NCBI GenBank assembly: GCA_018817245.1
Contig: JAHIUG010000076.1
Span: 1 to 29,852, forward strand
Direction of reading: 5' to 3'
Origin: Patescibacteria group bacterium
GTDB lineage: Bacteria; Patescibacteriota; Patescibacteriia; 2-12-FULL-60-25
Length of the DNA stretch: 29,852 nucleotides
Under the pieces are notes generated by a model. The model saw nothing but the letters and a program-made list of their open reading frames with translations, had not been told where the DNA came from and made no database searches. Shown here piece by piece: positions 1 to 6,336 of this stretch (the stretch's first letter is position 1; every line of letters starts with the position of its first letter). Both the position numbers and the translations under genes were made by a program.

Positions 1-108
1 CTCCGTGTTGGTCGAGATGACAGGTGAGAAAGATCTCTCCGCGTTGGTCGAGATGACAGGTGAGAAAGATCTCTCCGCGTTGGTCGAGATGACAGGTGAG
101 AAAGATCT
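1..108. repeat. Three tandem copies of a 36-bp unit
   Basis: Copies start at positions 1, 37 and 73 and each begins CTCCG(T/C)GTTGGTCGAGATG; the second and third are identical and the first differs by one base. A fourth copy breaks down after position 114. The array touches the window edge, so it may continue upstream. The unit contains TCGAGATGACA, the core of the REP-like family seen elsewhere in this window. There are no unique spacers, so it is not a CRISPR array. Confidence 0.95.
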
Positions 109-182
109 CTCCGCTCCGAAAGCTCTCGTTGGGTCGACCGTTAGAAAGATTGCCACGCTCCTACGTCGCTCGCAATGACAAA
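109..182. repeat. REP-like palindromic element downstream of pepA
   Basis: The part from 150 to 182 begins GATTGCCACGCTCC and ends CTCGCAATGACA, with an ATTGC/GCAAT inverted pair. It ends 3 bp before the pepA stop codon (pepA is read leftward), so it is the 3' flank of that gene and could act as a transcript-end hairpin. No T-tract follows, so an intrinsic terminator is not supported. Confidence 0.7.
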
Positions 183-185
183 GTC

Positions 186-1694
186 TTATAATGACATCAA
201 AAACTTCGCGAGCATTCTTACGCCGTATCCGGTTGCACCATGCGGCTGATCAGGTCGCGTTTCTTTTTCCGTATAACAAGTGCCGCCGATATCTATATGC
301 GCCCACGGCGTATCCTCCACAAACGGTGTAAGGAACAGCGCACCCTTGATAACTCCGCCATCACGTCCTCCCGTATTATTAATATCCGCAATCTTAGAGC
401 GCACAGCCTTCATGTACGGCCGATGCAGCGGCAACTCCCACAGTCCTTCGCCAGTTTCTTTTGCCGCAGTCAATAATTTCTGCCCCAGCTTTTCATCATT
501 TGTAAGCAGCCCGGCAATTTCCTCACCCAACGCAATAACAACAGCGCCGGTCAAAGTCGCGAGATCCACAATCATGTCAGGCTTTTGTTTTTTCGCATAA
601 CATAAAGAATCTGCCAAAACTACGCGCCCCTCAGCATCTGTGCTTTTAATCTCAATAGTTGTTCCATCCATGGCGCGAACAACATCACCCGGACGAAACG
701 CATTGCCACCAGGCATGTTTTCTACAGCTAAGAAAATTCCATGCACTGTAACTTTTGGCTTGAGATCTGCGAGCGCCTTAAACAAACCGATCACACTCGC
801 AGCGCCGGCCATGTCGATTTTCATTGTCTCCATTCCGTTCGCAGGTTTTATGGACAAGCCGCCTGAATCAAACGTCACACCCTTGCCCACAATCGCAACT
901 GTCTTCTTTGATTTTACGGGACGATAAACTAAATGAACTCCAACTGGCTTATTCCTTGAACCACGCGCCACAGACAAGGTCGCGTGCATTCCCATGTGCT
1001 CCATTGCCGCTTGATCCAAAATCTTGCAAGAGATTCCAGACCCACGCACAGCCAAAGCCTTAGCTTCTTCTGCCATGCGTTCTGGTGTCATATCTGCAGA
1101 CGGCGTGTTCACCAAATCGCGCGCCAAAATCGTGGCTTCAGATAAAACCTTTCCGCGCTTCACGCCCTCCAATCCCATCTTTGCAGCACGCTTGTACTTT
1201 TCAAAAATAAAAACTTCGGAAAGTTCACTCGGTTGCTTGTTCTTTTTATGCTGCGTTCCTTTGTATGCATGAAATGTGTGAGCGCCCAGCAACAGCCCCT
1301 CTGTTAAGGCTTGAGCTGAAACACGCGGGTTCAATCCACCCTCCCCTGCTCCGTGCAAAAATGTGGTCATGGATTTAGCTTTTTGTTCGCGCGCAACTTT
1401 TACAATATGACCTCCGATTTGCCGCACTGTATCTTCATTAAACTTCTTTTTGTCTCCAAGGCCGAGGAGCGCGACATTCCGTGCATTTATCCATCCGAAT
1501 GCCGGAAAGACCAAAGACTCGCCCAATTTACCTTCGAATTCTCTTTGAGCAATAAGCTCAGTAATCACACCTTCGAGCCCTTTATCCACAGCCTCGGTTG
1601 TGTCGCTAACGCTTTTTGCGCCTTTAAACATGCTAACTACCAAAAGATCGCATGTTTTCTCTAAAATATCGCCTTGTATAAGTTCGATGTTCAT
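186..1694 (-). CDS. pepA: Leucyl aminopeptidase, M17 family
   Basis: This cytosolic two-metal aminopeptidase removes N-terminal residues from peptides during protein turnover. The C-terminal catalytic domain carries the family motifs: VGKGVTFDSGGLSIKP at about residues 269-284 with metal ligands K271 and D276, KIDMAGA with D294, and STDAEGRVVLADS at 351-363 with D353, E355 and the active-site arginine R357. The roughly 190-residue N-terminal domain is more divergent, as usual in the family. At 502 residues it is full length. The ATG start leaves a weak AAGG about 10 bp upstream and no strong Shine-Dalgarno. It stands alone, with repeat-rich sequence on both sides. Family assignment is very secure; substrate preference is not visible. 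Confidence 0.97.
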   Translation of the reverse strand: MNIELIQGDILEKTCDLLVVSMFKGAKSVSDTTEAVDKGLEGVITELIAQREFEGKLGESLVFPAFGWINARNVALLGLGDKKKFNEDTVRQIGGHIVKVAREQKAKSMTTFLHGAGEGGLNPRVSAQALTEGLLLGAHTFHAYKGTQHKKNKQPSELSEVFIFEKYKRAAKMGLEGVKRGKVLSEATILARDLVNTPSADMTPERMAEEAKALAVRGSGISCKILDQAAMEHMGMHATLSVARGSRNKPVGVHLVYRPVKSKKTVAIVGKGVTFDSGGLSIKPANGMETMKIDMAGAASVIGLFKALADLKPKVTVHGIFLAVENMPGGNAFRPGDVVRAMDGTTIEIKSTDAEGRVVLADSLCYAKKQKPDMIVDLATLTGAVVIALGEEIAGLLTNDEKLGQKLLTAAKETGEGLWELPLHRPYMKAVRSKIADINNTGGRDGGVIKGALFLTPFVEDTPWAHIDIGGTCYTEKETRPDQPHGATGYGVRMLAKFLMSL

Positions 1695-1733
1695 ATACGC
1701 AAACCTTAGCGAGATATCAAACTTTGATCAAAT

Positions 1734-1754
1734 TCTGTCCGTCCGGCGTCCAAC
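1734..1754. repeat. Short heptad run, GTCC family
   Basis: Three 7-bp units, TCTGTCC, GTCCGGC and GTCCAAC. The middle unit is identical to the heptad repeated at 19006-19033 inside a glycosyltransferase gene. Confidence 0.55.
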
Positions 1755-1766
1755 TGTTATAAAGAT

Positions 1767-1797
1767 TGTAGCCGCAGGTCTTTAGCCTGCGTTTTTT
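1767..1797 (+). repeat. GCAGG hairpin element, copy 1
   Basis: A 25-bp element beginning TGTAGCCGCAGGTC forms a 6-bp stem CGCAGG/CCTGCG and is followed by T6, so it looks like a plus-strand terminator, although no plus-strand gene precedes it. A second copy with two substitutions lies at 8825-8849. One of the substitutions keeps the stem through a G-T pair. Confidence 0.75.
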
Positions 1798-1884
1798 AAA
1801 AAATGAAATTACAAAAAAATTTCCCCATAAGATAAAAACAAAAAATGCTGAATTTAAAGGGTTTTCCCACACAACACCTGTCCC

Positions 1885-1936
1885 CCAGGTACCAGGTACG
1901 TAGGTACCAGGTACGTGAGTGCCAGGTACATCAGTT
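1885..1936. repeat. 15-bp tandem array (CCAGGTA words)
   Basis: A 7-bp CCAGGTA is followed by three 15-bp units starting at 1892, 1907 and 1922: CCAGGTACGTAGGTA, CCAGGTACGTGAGTG and CCAGGTACATCAGTT. The word GTGCCAGGTAC recurs at about 19907. Confidence 0.9.
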
Positions 1937-1941
1937 CAGAC

Positions 1942-1970
1942 GAGATTTCTCCGCTGCGGTCGAAATGACA
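1942..1970. repeat. REP-like element
   Basis: It begins GAGATTTCTCCGCTGCGG and ends TCGAAATGACA. It matches the right half of the element inside the gene at 16476-18704 (17396-17430) and resembles the 36-bp unit at the window start. Confidence 0.75.
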
Positions 1971-2003
1971 AGTAGATGGATAATCGCGCTCCTCGATCTT
2001 TAA

Positions 2004-2057
2004 TCAAAAACAAAAGCCCTGATTCCTGCCTGCCGGTAGGCAAGTAAAATCAGGGCT
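2004..2057 (-). terminator. Intrinsic terminator of the HAD phosphatase gene
   Basis: On the minus strand AGCCCTGATT pairs with AATCAGGGCT (2048-2057 with 2015-2024). A nested GCCTACCGGCAGGC hairpin lies inside, and a T-rich tract TTTGTTTTTGA follows. It lies just downstream of the HAD stop codon. Confidence 0.85.
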
Positions 2058-2072
2058 AGTAAAGTCAACGGC

Positions 2073-2867
2073 TCACGGACAAAGCATACTTAATCTCAGG
2101 TCCAGGCTATTCGCCAGCTCTTGAGGAAGGACGTTGCTCAACGGCCGCTCCTGAAGCAAACCATTGGAATCACCCTTGAAGATCAGCCGAATGTCCTTTT
2201 TCTCCAAAACCACGGGCCATCGTTCAGCCCTGGCTATGAGCAATAGCGCCCGCTCAGGATTGAAACAGATTGGATAGCCCACGAGCTCACACATCTTTGC
2301 ATCAGATACAGAATCGCCAATGGCCACAGAAGCCTTCAGATCAATGTCGTGTTCCAGAGCGATTTGTTTCACAGCCTCATCTTTTTGAGTTGCCCAGACA
2401 AGTGGCTCACCGCCAGTAAAAAAACCGTTCTCGTGTGGATGTTCCGTACCGTAGAAAATCTCGATTCCATTAGCCTTAGCGAAAACTTCCACCGCCTCTT
2501 GGAACGACCCAGAAATCACAGCACACGGCATCCCCACGTCCTTGGCCGCACTCGCAAGTTCACGCGTAAACACATGAACGTGATCACCTCTTTGTTCCAT
2601 GGCTCTTTCAGCAACAAGCTTGGCGTCGGAAATTCTGACTCCCTTCAACCGCCCGTCTTGCTGATAGCTTTTGACTAGAATTTTTACGAAATCGGAAAAT
2701 GAACCCTGTCGCGTCAAATAGCGTTGCCGCTCCTTGACCGCAAATTCGTGAACGATTCTTGGCAGAATCCCGAATTCAATAGCCAGTCGAATCCATTCGT
2801 CGAACAGCTGCCAACGCAGCCATGTTCCGTCAATGTCAAAGAACACTGCTCCCTTTTTCTCGCTCAT
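2073..2867 (-). CDS. HAD-superfamily phosphatase, subfamily IB-like
   Basis: Predicted cytosolic Mg-dependent phosphohydrolase of the SerB-like HAD-IB group. All four HAD motifs are present: DIDGT with nucleophile D11 and acid/base D13, a motif II serine (VISGS, S119), a motif III lysine (K162 in QKDEAV) and motif IV GDSVSD at 184-189 with D185. The cap between residues 14 and 115 is mainly helical. The length of 264 suits HAD-IB enzymes, and the substrate could be phosphoserine or another small phosphate ester. The start is set by a strong Shine-Dalgarno, AGGAGGTGA, 3 bp upstream of the ATG. It has its own promoter, whose -35 overlaps the stop of the nuclease gene, and a terminator behind it. 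Confidence 0.9.
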   Translation of the reverse strand: MSEKKGAVFFDIDGTWLRWQLFDEWIRLAIEFGILPRIVHEFAVKERQRYLTRQGSFSDFVKILVKSYQQDGRLKGVRISDAKLVAERAMEQRGDHVHVFTRELASAAKDVGMPCAVISGSFQEAVEVFAKANGIEIFYGTEHPHENGFFTGGEPLVWATQKDEAVKQIALEHDIDLKASVAIGDSVSDAKMCELVGYPICFNPERALLLIARAERWPVVLEKKDIRLIFKGDSNGLLQERPLSNVLPQELANSLDLRLSMLCP

Positions 2868-2870
2868 CGC

Positions 2871-2879
2871 TCACCTCCT
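2871..2879 (-). promoter_or_regulatory. Strong Shine-Dalgarno site of the HAD gene
   Basis: The minus strand reads AGGAGGTGA, then GCG, then ATG. It is one of the few consensus ribosome binding sites in the window and fixes the start at 2867. Confidence 0.85.
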
Positions 2880-2907
2880 CATATGTGAAAGTTCGAATTG
2901 TTAGCTG

Positions 2908-2936
2908 AACCTAGCAAATATTTATGATTATGTCAA
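2908..2936 (-). promoter_or_regulatory. Promoter of the HAD phosphatase gene
   Basis: On the minus strand TTGACA (2936-2931), 17 bp, then TAGGTT (2913-2908). The -35 is perfect and overlaps the TGA of the upstream nuclease gene; the -10 is weak. Confidence 0.55.
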
Positions 2937-3547
2937 TAATCGCAGACCTCAGGATTCCAAAGCCCGCGCTCGTTTATCTTTGCATCCTGTTCTAATCTGC
3001 GCAGCTCAGTTTTCCTGTCACTATTTTGCGGGAATGAAAGATATGCGTGCGCGTAACCATTCTGAACCATTGTTGCGTTCACATCCGTTCCATCTTCTAA
3101 ATACACATTGCGCAACAAACGATCGTACTTGTCTCTTTCATCTGCTTGCGGATCAGATTCTAATCGAATGCGCTTTCCAAGCAAAAGATCTTCCAGCACT
3201 TTTGATGCTTCTTTTCCAAAACACTCAACCGGCTTGTTTGGATGCACTGTCTCCGGTGTGTCGATTCCAAGCATGCGGATTGTCCAATCTCCGGGTTCAT
3301 TATCTAGCGTAGCGTGAAATGTATCGCCGTCTACTGATTTGGTAACTGTTGCGTTGGTTTGAGTTGTTGATGTTTTTATGAAATCCAGTTCAGAGATCTG
3401 CTCTTGCTCCAGCTCAACTATTTCCTGCTTGGCGAGCGCAACAAAATCAACACTCTTGATTAAAAAACCAACTGATATCAAAAACGGAATAAGGAGTGCA
3501 GTTAAAAATATGTATAATCGTTTAGGCATAATTATTAAATTCATCAT
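2933..3547 (-). CDS. Membrane-anchored thermonuclease (SNase-like)
   Basis: Predicted nuclease facing the outside of the cell membrane. A hydrophobic segment at about residues 11-30 acts as anchor or uncleaved signal, then comes a Gln/Glu-rich linker (40-60) and a staphylococcal-nuclease domain (66-204). The catalytic set is complete by alignment with the family: VDGDT with D75, R91, GIDTPE with D96 and E99, and DKYDR with R143. Such enzymes cut DNA and RNA with Ca2+; in a reduced genome it could salvage external nucleic acid, which is inference. The start may be the ATG at 3547 or the one at 3529 (MPKRLY); neither has a Shine-Dalgarno. It lies 29 bp downstream of the ArsR-type regulator on the same strand, and a palindromic operator sits 3 bp before the first ATG, so repression by that regulator is likely. 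Confidence 0.9.
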   Translation of the reverse strand: MMNLIIMPKRLYIFLTALLIPFLISVGFLIKSVDFVALAKQEIVELEQEQISELDFIKTSTTQTNATVTKSVDGDTFHATLDNEPGDWTIRMLGIDTPETVHPNKPVECFGKEASKVLEDLLLGKRIRLESDPQADERDKYDRLLRNVYLEDGTDVNATMVQNGYAHAYLSFPQNSDRKTELRRLEQDAKINERGLWNPEVCDY

Positions 3548-3550
3548 TCG

Positions 3551-3568
3551 CTCATTCGCGCGAATGAG
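3551..3568. promoter_or_regulatory. Putative operator O1 (perfect 18-bp palindrome)
   Basis: CTCATTCGCGCGAATGAG is a perfect palindrome lying between the regulator stop codon and the nuclease start. It recurs at 3858 and 3935, all within 400 bp around the regulator gene. Confidence 0.75.
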
Positions 3569-3576
3569 GGTATAGA

Positions 3577-3834
3577 TTAAAGATGGGTTAAAGTTGTATG
3601 GACGATAGGATGAATATCATCGACTAATCCATAGTACACGTTCCTACTCACTTGCTTACTAAATAAGATATTAGTTTTACCAAGAATCACTAAATGTTTG
3701 GATGTAGCTTTGAACGATAAATTGATATGTGACGCGATCTGCTCGACTGTTAGATTGCCATTTGCCGCAAGTAATTTAATAATCGCCAGACGTCGCCTGT
3801 TTGCAAGTGCTTTCATAATCCATTCTACGCCCAT
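3577..3834 (-). CDS. ArsR-like winged-helix transcriptional regulator
   Basis: An 85-residue protein that is almost entirely one winged helix-turn-helix domain. Helices α1-α2 include ALANRRRLAIIKLLA (9-23), the HTH spans about 28-51 with LTVEQIASHINLSFKATSKH, and the wing ends in VYYGLVDD. It has no cysteine and no obvious metal-binding cluster, so it is probably not a metal sensor; the ligand is unknown. ArsR-family proteins bind as dimers to palindromes near their own promoters, and three copies of one 18-bp palindrome flank this gene, which fits autoregulation plus control of the nuclease and the divergent Smr gene. The start may be the ATG at 3834 or the one at 3816 (MKALANRR). Confidence 0.85.
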   Translation of the reverse strand: MGVEWIMKALANRRRLAIIKLLAANGNLTVEQIASHINLSFKATSKHLVILGKTNILFSKQVSRNVYYGLVDDIHPIVHTTLTHL

Positions 3835-3857
3835 ATATCTACAGCTATCACATATCT

Positions 3858-3875
3858 CTCATTCGAGCGAATGAG
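3858..3875. promoter_or_regulatory. Putative operator O2 (18-bp palindrome)
   Basis: CTCATTCGAGCGAATGAG differs from O1 and O3 only at one central base. It lies 23 bp upstream of the regulator start codon, where a repressor site would be expected. Confidence 0.75.
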
Positions 3876-3876
3876 G

Positions 3877-3885
3877 TTATCCACA
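3877..3885 (+). promoter_or_regulatory. DnaA-box consensus TTATCCACA
   Basis: A perfect consensus DnaA box immediately next to operator O2. An inverted perfect copy lies at 3979-3987. The match is exact, but DnaA binding is not demonstrated by sequence alone. Confidence 0.4.
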
Positions 3886-3934
3886 ATCATTATTCCACTA
3901 ACCTTAGCCAAATTAGTTGCTCAGTTCTCATCCG

Positions 3935-3952
3935 CTCATTCGCGCGAATGAG
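3935..3952. promoter_or_regulatory. Putative operator O3 (perfect 18-bp palindrome)
   Basis: Same sequence as O1. It lies 20 bp upstream of the TATAAT box of the Smr gene and so reaches the -35 position, consistent with repression. Confidence 0.75.
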
Positions 3953-3972
3953 GGCAATGTCATCTATTTATG

Positions 3973-3978
3973 TATAAT
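3973..3978 (+). promoter_or_regulatory. -10 box of the Smr gene
   Basis: Perfect TATAAT preceded by TG, 30 bp before the ATG. No recognisable -35 is present; that place is occupied by the end of operator O3. Confidence 0.55.
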
Positions 3979-3987
3979 TGTGGATAA
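3979..3987 (-). promoter_or_regulatory. DnaA-box consensus, inverted
   Basis: TGTGGATAA is the exact reverse complement of TTATCCACA. It directly follows the TATAAT box, around the expected transcription start of the Smr gene, and forms an inverted pair with the box at 3877. Confidence 0.4.
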
Positions 3988-4008
3988 GTCACTCAATGAT
4001 TTAGCAAT

Positions 4009-4326
4009 ATGTCAGAACAACGAGAGAAACCAATATCAGAATATGAAGCAGCAATCTTTGCAGCAGAACTTGGTAGTGCTGAAGAAGTAGATCTTCATGG
4101 CATGGATACTGAAAGCGCGATGCACGAACTTGATAAAGCTCTGAACCATGGATTTATGACTGAAGTCGAAGTAATAAAAATTATCCATGGTCGTGGCGAA
4201 CAAAAACTCCGAAACGCGGTTGAGAGTTATCTAAAAAAATGTCAGTTCGTAGAATTGTGGCGCTCATCTAACAATCCGGCTGAAGTGGGAGGTGTAACTT
4301 ACGCGGCGCTGGCCAAGAAGAAGTAG
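4009..4326 (+). CDS. Smr-domain protein (MutS2 C-terminal type)
   Basis: A 105-residue stand-alone Smr domain. It shows VDLHGM at 27-32, IIHGRGEQKLRNAV at 58-71 and the closing GGVTYAAL at 94-101, the three hallmark blocks of the family. Smr domains nick or cleave DNA or RNA, in bacteria as the tail of MutS2 (recombination suppression, ribosome rescue) or as small separate proteins. No MutS-like ATPase is attached. It diverges from the ArsR-type regulator and has operator O3 at its promoter, so two nuclease-type proteins (this and the SNase) may be co-regulated. No Shine-Dalgarno is seen. Confidence 0.88.
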   Translation: MSEQREKPISEYEAAIFAAELGSAEEVDLHGMDTESAMHELDKALNHGFMTEVEVIKIIHGRGEQKLRNAVESYLKKCQFVELWRSSNNPAEVGGVTYAALAKKK

Positions 4327-4367
4327 CCCTCTTGATCAAAATCCAAATTTAATGTAAAGTGCATCCT

Positions 4368-4805
4368 ATGAAATTGAAGAATCTACTGCTGCCAATCGTG
4401 TTCGCTCAGGCCCTCATCGGAACCGTGGGCAGCCTTTTTGTCAGCGACGTGCAGAATTTGACGCCATGCAATCTGTGCTGGTACCAGAGGATCGCTCTGT
4501 ATCCGATCATGTTGATCGCAGCCATCGCATATTTGCGTGAAGATAAAAAAGCGCACCATTACGTGCTTCCGTTTAGTATCGTTGGTCTGCTATTTTCCAG
4601 CTATCACAATTTGCTGTATTACGATCTCCTTCCCAAAAATTTGCAAACCTGTTCATTCAGCGGCGCTTCCTGTACCGCGCATTACATCAACTGGCTCTGG
4701 GTTTTCGACATCCCGCAACTCTCACTCATCGCATTCGCGGTAATCACGATCTGCATGATCTTGTTCGCTAAAAAGTCTAAAACCCCTTCGAAACCAACAG
4801 CTTAA
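4368..4805 (+). CDS. DsbB/BdbC-like disulfide-forming membrane protein
   Basis: A four-helix membrane quinone oxidoreductase that reoxidises an extracytoplasmic DsbA-like thiol oxidase. Predicted membrane segments lie at about 5-24, 42-57, 66-84 and 116-134. The periplasmic loops carry the two redox cysteine pairs: CNLC (C34, C37, followed by WYQR as in BdbC proteins) and C95 with C102. I start it at the ATG at 4368; a GTG three codons earlier is possible, but neither has a Shine-Dalgarno. No DsbA-like partner is seen in the window. Its last 29 bp overlap convergently with the PRPP-synthase-like gene. The family is secure; the symbol is left open because DsbB, BdbC and DsbI cannot be told apart here. 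Confidence 0.92.
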   Translation: MKLKNLLLPIVFAQALIGTVGSLFVSDVQNLTPCNLCWYQRIALYPIMLIAAIAYLREDKKAHHYVLPFSIVGLLFSSYHNLLYYDLLPKNLQTCSFSGASCTAHYINWLWVFDIPQLSLIAFAVITICMILFAKKSKTPSKPTA

Positions 4806-5634
4806 AAGGCACGGAAAATTTACGAGATTTATGATCAAACGCGGCTTCAACATGTGTGATGCCGTGTTTTTTTGCCTGCGCTCTGAACTTTTTCAAATCT
4901 GTGGTGTGAGATAGATAAGCGCTTACTGATCGCGCTCCTCCGTCTTTCAACGCAGCCGCCGCTTTAAACAAGGTGTCGCCCGTATCCGCAATATCGTCGA
5001 CCAGAAGTACATCCTCTCCTTTAGGCTTGCCGCTCGCAATTCTACTCACAACTTTACCCGGACCCAAACGATCTTTTTTGATTTGGATGAACGGCGAACG
5101 CAACTTTCCGCTGAGTAGTCGTGCTCGATCTCGCGCTCCCATATCCGGTGCAGCCACAGCTGTTATATTTTTCCGGCGTGCGAATTCTGCCGCGTAATCC
5201 GTTGGCAGAATGTTCACCATCTTGCCTTTAAAAAAATCTTGGAACCGCTTACTATGCGCATCCAAAGTCACAACCTTATTCACCTCAGTGGAAAGAATAA
5301 GATCAGCGATCACGCGGCCGGCCGGAGCCTCGCCTTTTTTCACAGATCTATCCTGCCTGCCATACGCAAACCACGGCGCAATCAGCGTCCCGTTCTTGGC
5401 ACCTGCAACATGCACAGCTTTTAAGAGCAACGAGAGTTGGAATGTTTCAATTGGATCCTCCCAAACATTGCCCGCAACCACAACGCGCTCCTTAATATCC
5501 GCCGGCGAAAACACAGCCCACTCCCCCGCTTTGTATTTTTTTGGTGTAACAAGTTGCGGATTCACACCAAGCTCTTTAGCGATGCCGCGCACCAGCGCAG
5601 CTTCGTGTTTTAATCCAATAACCGTGAATTTCAT
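4777..5634 (-). CDS. prs: Ribose-phosphate pyrophosphokinase-like protein
   Basis: Likely makes PRPP from ribose 5-phosphate and ATP, the precursor for nucleotides. The fold is the double phosphoribosyltransferase type. YGRQDR at 91-96 corresponds to the Y-(F/G)-Y-A-R-Q-D-R flag motif, TLDAHS at 123-128 to the metal-binding DLH region, and VLLVDDIADTGDTL at 209-222 is the PRPP-binding loop. At 285 residues it is shorter than typical bacterial Prs (about 310-320), and the N-terminal FSDGE-type motif is not obvious, so a divergent or archaeal-like form is likely. Its ATG overlaps the stop of the upstream phosphoribosyltransferase by 4 bp (ATGA), implying translational coupling. An inactive homologue cannot be excluded. 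Confidence 0.8.
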   Translation of the reverse strand: MKFTVIGLKHEAALVRGIAKELGVNPQLVTPKKYKAGEWAVFSPADIKERVVVAGNVWEDPIETFQLSLLLKAVHVAGAKNGTLIAPWFAYGRQDRSVKKGEAPAGRVIADLILSTEVNKVVTLDAHSKRFQDFFKGKMVNILPTDYAAEFARRKNITAVAAPDMGARDRARLLSGKLRSPFIQIKKDRLGPGKVVSRIASGKPKGEDVLLVDDIADTGDTLFKAAAALKDGGARSVSAYLSHTTDLKKFRAQAKKHGITHVEAAFDHKSRKFSVPFKLLVSKGF

Positions 5635-6254
5635 ATGTTTAATAATTCAAGCACCTCTTCATCTGTTATTTGCTGGAATTCTTTGTAGAATTGTCCTACA
5701 GCTCCGTAGATCAGAGGGCGTTGCAATGCGATGACCTGCGCTCCTAGATTTTCCAGTTCTTGAATGGATGAGCGAGCGCCATGCGGAACCGCCACCACGA
5801 TCTTTTTCGCGTTCTGGTGTTGCGCCGCTTTAATGGCCGCCTGCATTGTGAGTCCGGTCGCAATTCCATCGTCGATAATAATAACCGTCTTCTTTTCGAA
5901 AGACGGAAGAGCGCGGTCTTTTCGATACTTTTTAATCCTGCGCTTTGCCTCCTGCTTTTCTTTTCGAACTATTTCCGCAACTGCTTTCGGATCAGCGGCT
6001 CTTCGTTCGCTTTCATTCCAAACCGTCTCCCCTGTCTCGGCCAGCGCGCCAATCGCATACTCCTCATTAAATGGCGCTCCAATTTTTCTGGTCACAATTA
6101 CATCTAGTGGAAGTTTGAGCGCGTGCGCGACCTCAGCTCCGAGCACAACCCCGCCGCGTGGCAATGCAAAAAGAAGCACGTCCGAACGACCGGCGTACTC
6201 ATTCAATTTCTCTGCCAACTTTTTCCCGGCCTCTTGCCGATTCTCAAAAATCAT
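5631..6254 (-). CDS. Phosphoribosyltransferase-domain protein
   Basis: A 207-residue type I phosphoribosyltransferase of the predicted-PRTase group (COG1926-like). The PRPP loop VIIIDDGIATGLTM is at 124-137, and the N-terminal block ALPRGGVVLGAEVA (30-43) and VTRKIGAP (54-61) are typical of that group. The lysine/arginine-rich helix between 97 and 114 is probably the hood. The base substrate is unknown; related proteins are sometimes fused to hydrolases. It overlaps the PRPP-synthase-like gene by 4 bp, so both products should be made together. Confidence 0.85.
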   Translation of the reverse strand: MIFENRQEAGKKLAEKLNEYAGRSDVLLFALPRGGVVLGAEVAHALKLPLDVIVTRKIGAPFNEEYAIGALAETGETVWNESERRAADPKAVAEIVRKEKQEAKRRIKKYRKDRALPSFEKKTVIIIDDGIATGLTMQAAIKAAQHQNAKKIVVAVPHGARSSIQELENLGAQVIALQRPLIYGAVGQFYKEFQQITDEEVLELLNI

Positions 6255-6259
6255 AAGTT

Positions 6260-6336
6260 AGTATTCAGTATACCGTATGTAGTATTCAGTATTTTCTATC
6301 TAATATACTCGATACTGTATACTGTATACCGCATAC
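6260..6336. repeat. Heptad array A1, 11 units in perfect register
   Basis: Units are AGTATTC, AGTATAC, CGTATGT, AGTATTC, AGTATTT, TCTATCT, AATATAC, TCGATAC, TGTATAC, TGTATAC, CGCATAC. The left units carry GTAT and the right units carry ATAC, so the array is roughly self-complementary and could form a long imperfect hairpin. It fills the gap between the phosphoribosyltransferase start and the gnd stop, and its right end overlaps the first base of the gnd stop codon. A sister copy lies at 10773-10842. Confidence 0.9.

Larger units (their letters stand above)
1695..2072. other. 378-bp intergenic region made of mixed repeats
   Basis: No coding sequence is supported here. From left to right it holds a short GTCC heptad run (1734-1754), a hairpin followed by T6 (1767-1797), an AT-rich stretch (1798-1860), a 15-bp tandem array (1885-1936), a REP-like element (1942-1970) and a terminator for the HAD gene (2004-2057). 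The pepA promoter should lie at its left end, but no clear -35/-10 pair was recognised. Confidence 0.8.

Noticed and set aside
1..108. CRISPR array
   Set aside because: The 36-bp period is a plain tandem repeat with no unique spacers, and no cas gene is seen.
240..1664. Several plus-strand open frames opposite pepA
   Set aside because: They overlap each other and pepA, lack ribosome sites and show no family pattern.
3551..3952. LexA boxes
   Set aside because: The palindrome does not match CGAACNNNNGTTCG or other LexA consensus sites, and the adjacent regulator is of ArsR type.
3835..4008. Chromosomal origin of replication
   Set aside because: Only two DnaA boxes, no cluster, no AT-rich unwinding region and no dnaA or dnaN nearby.
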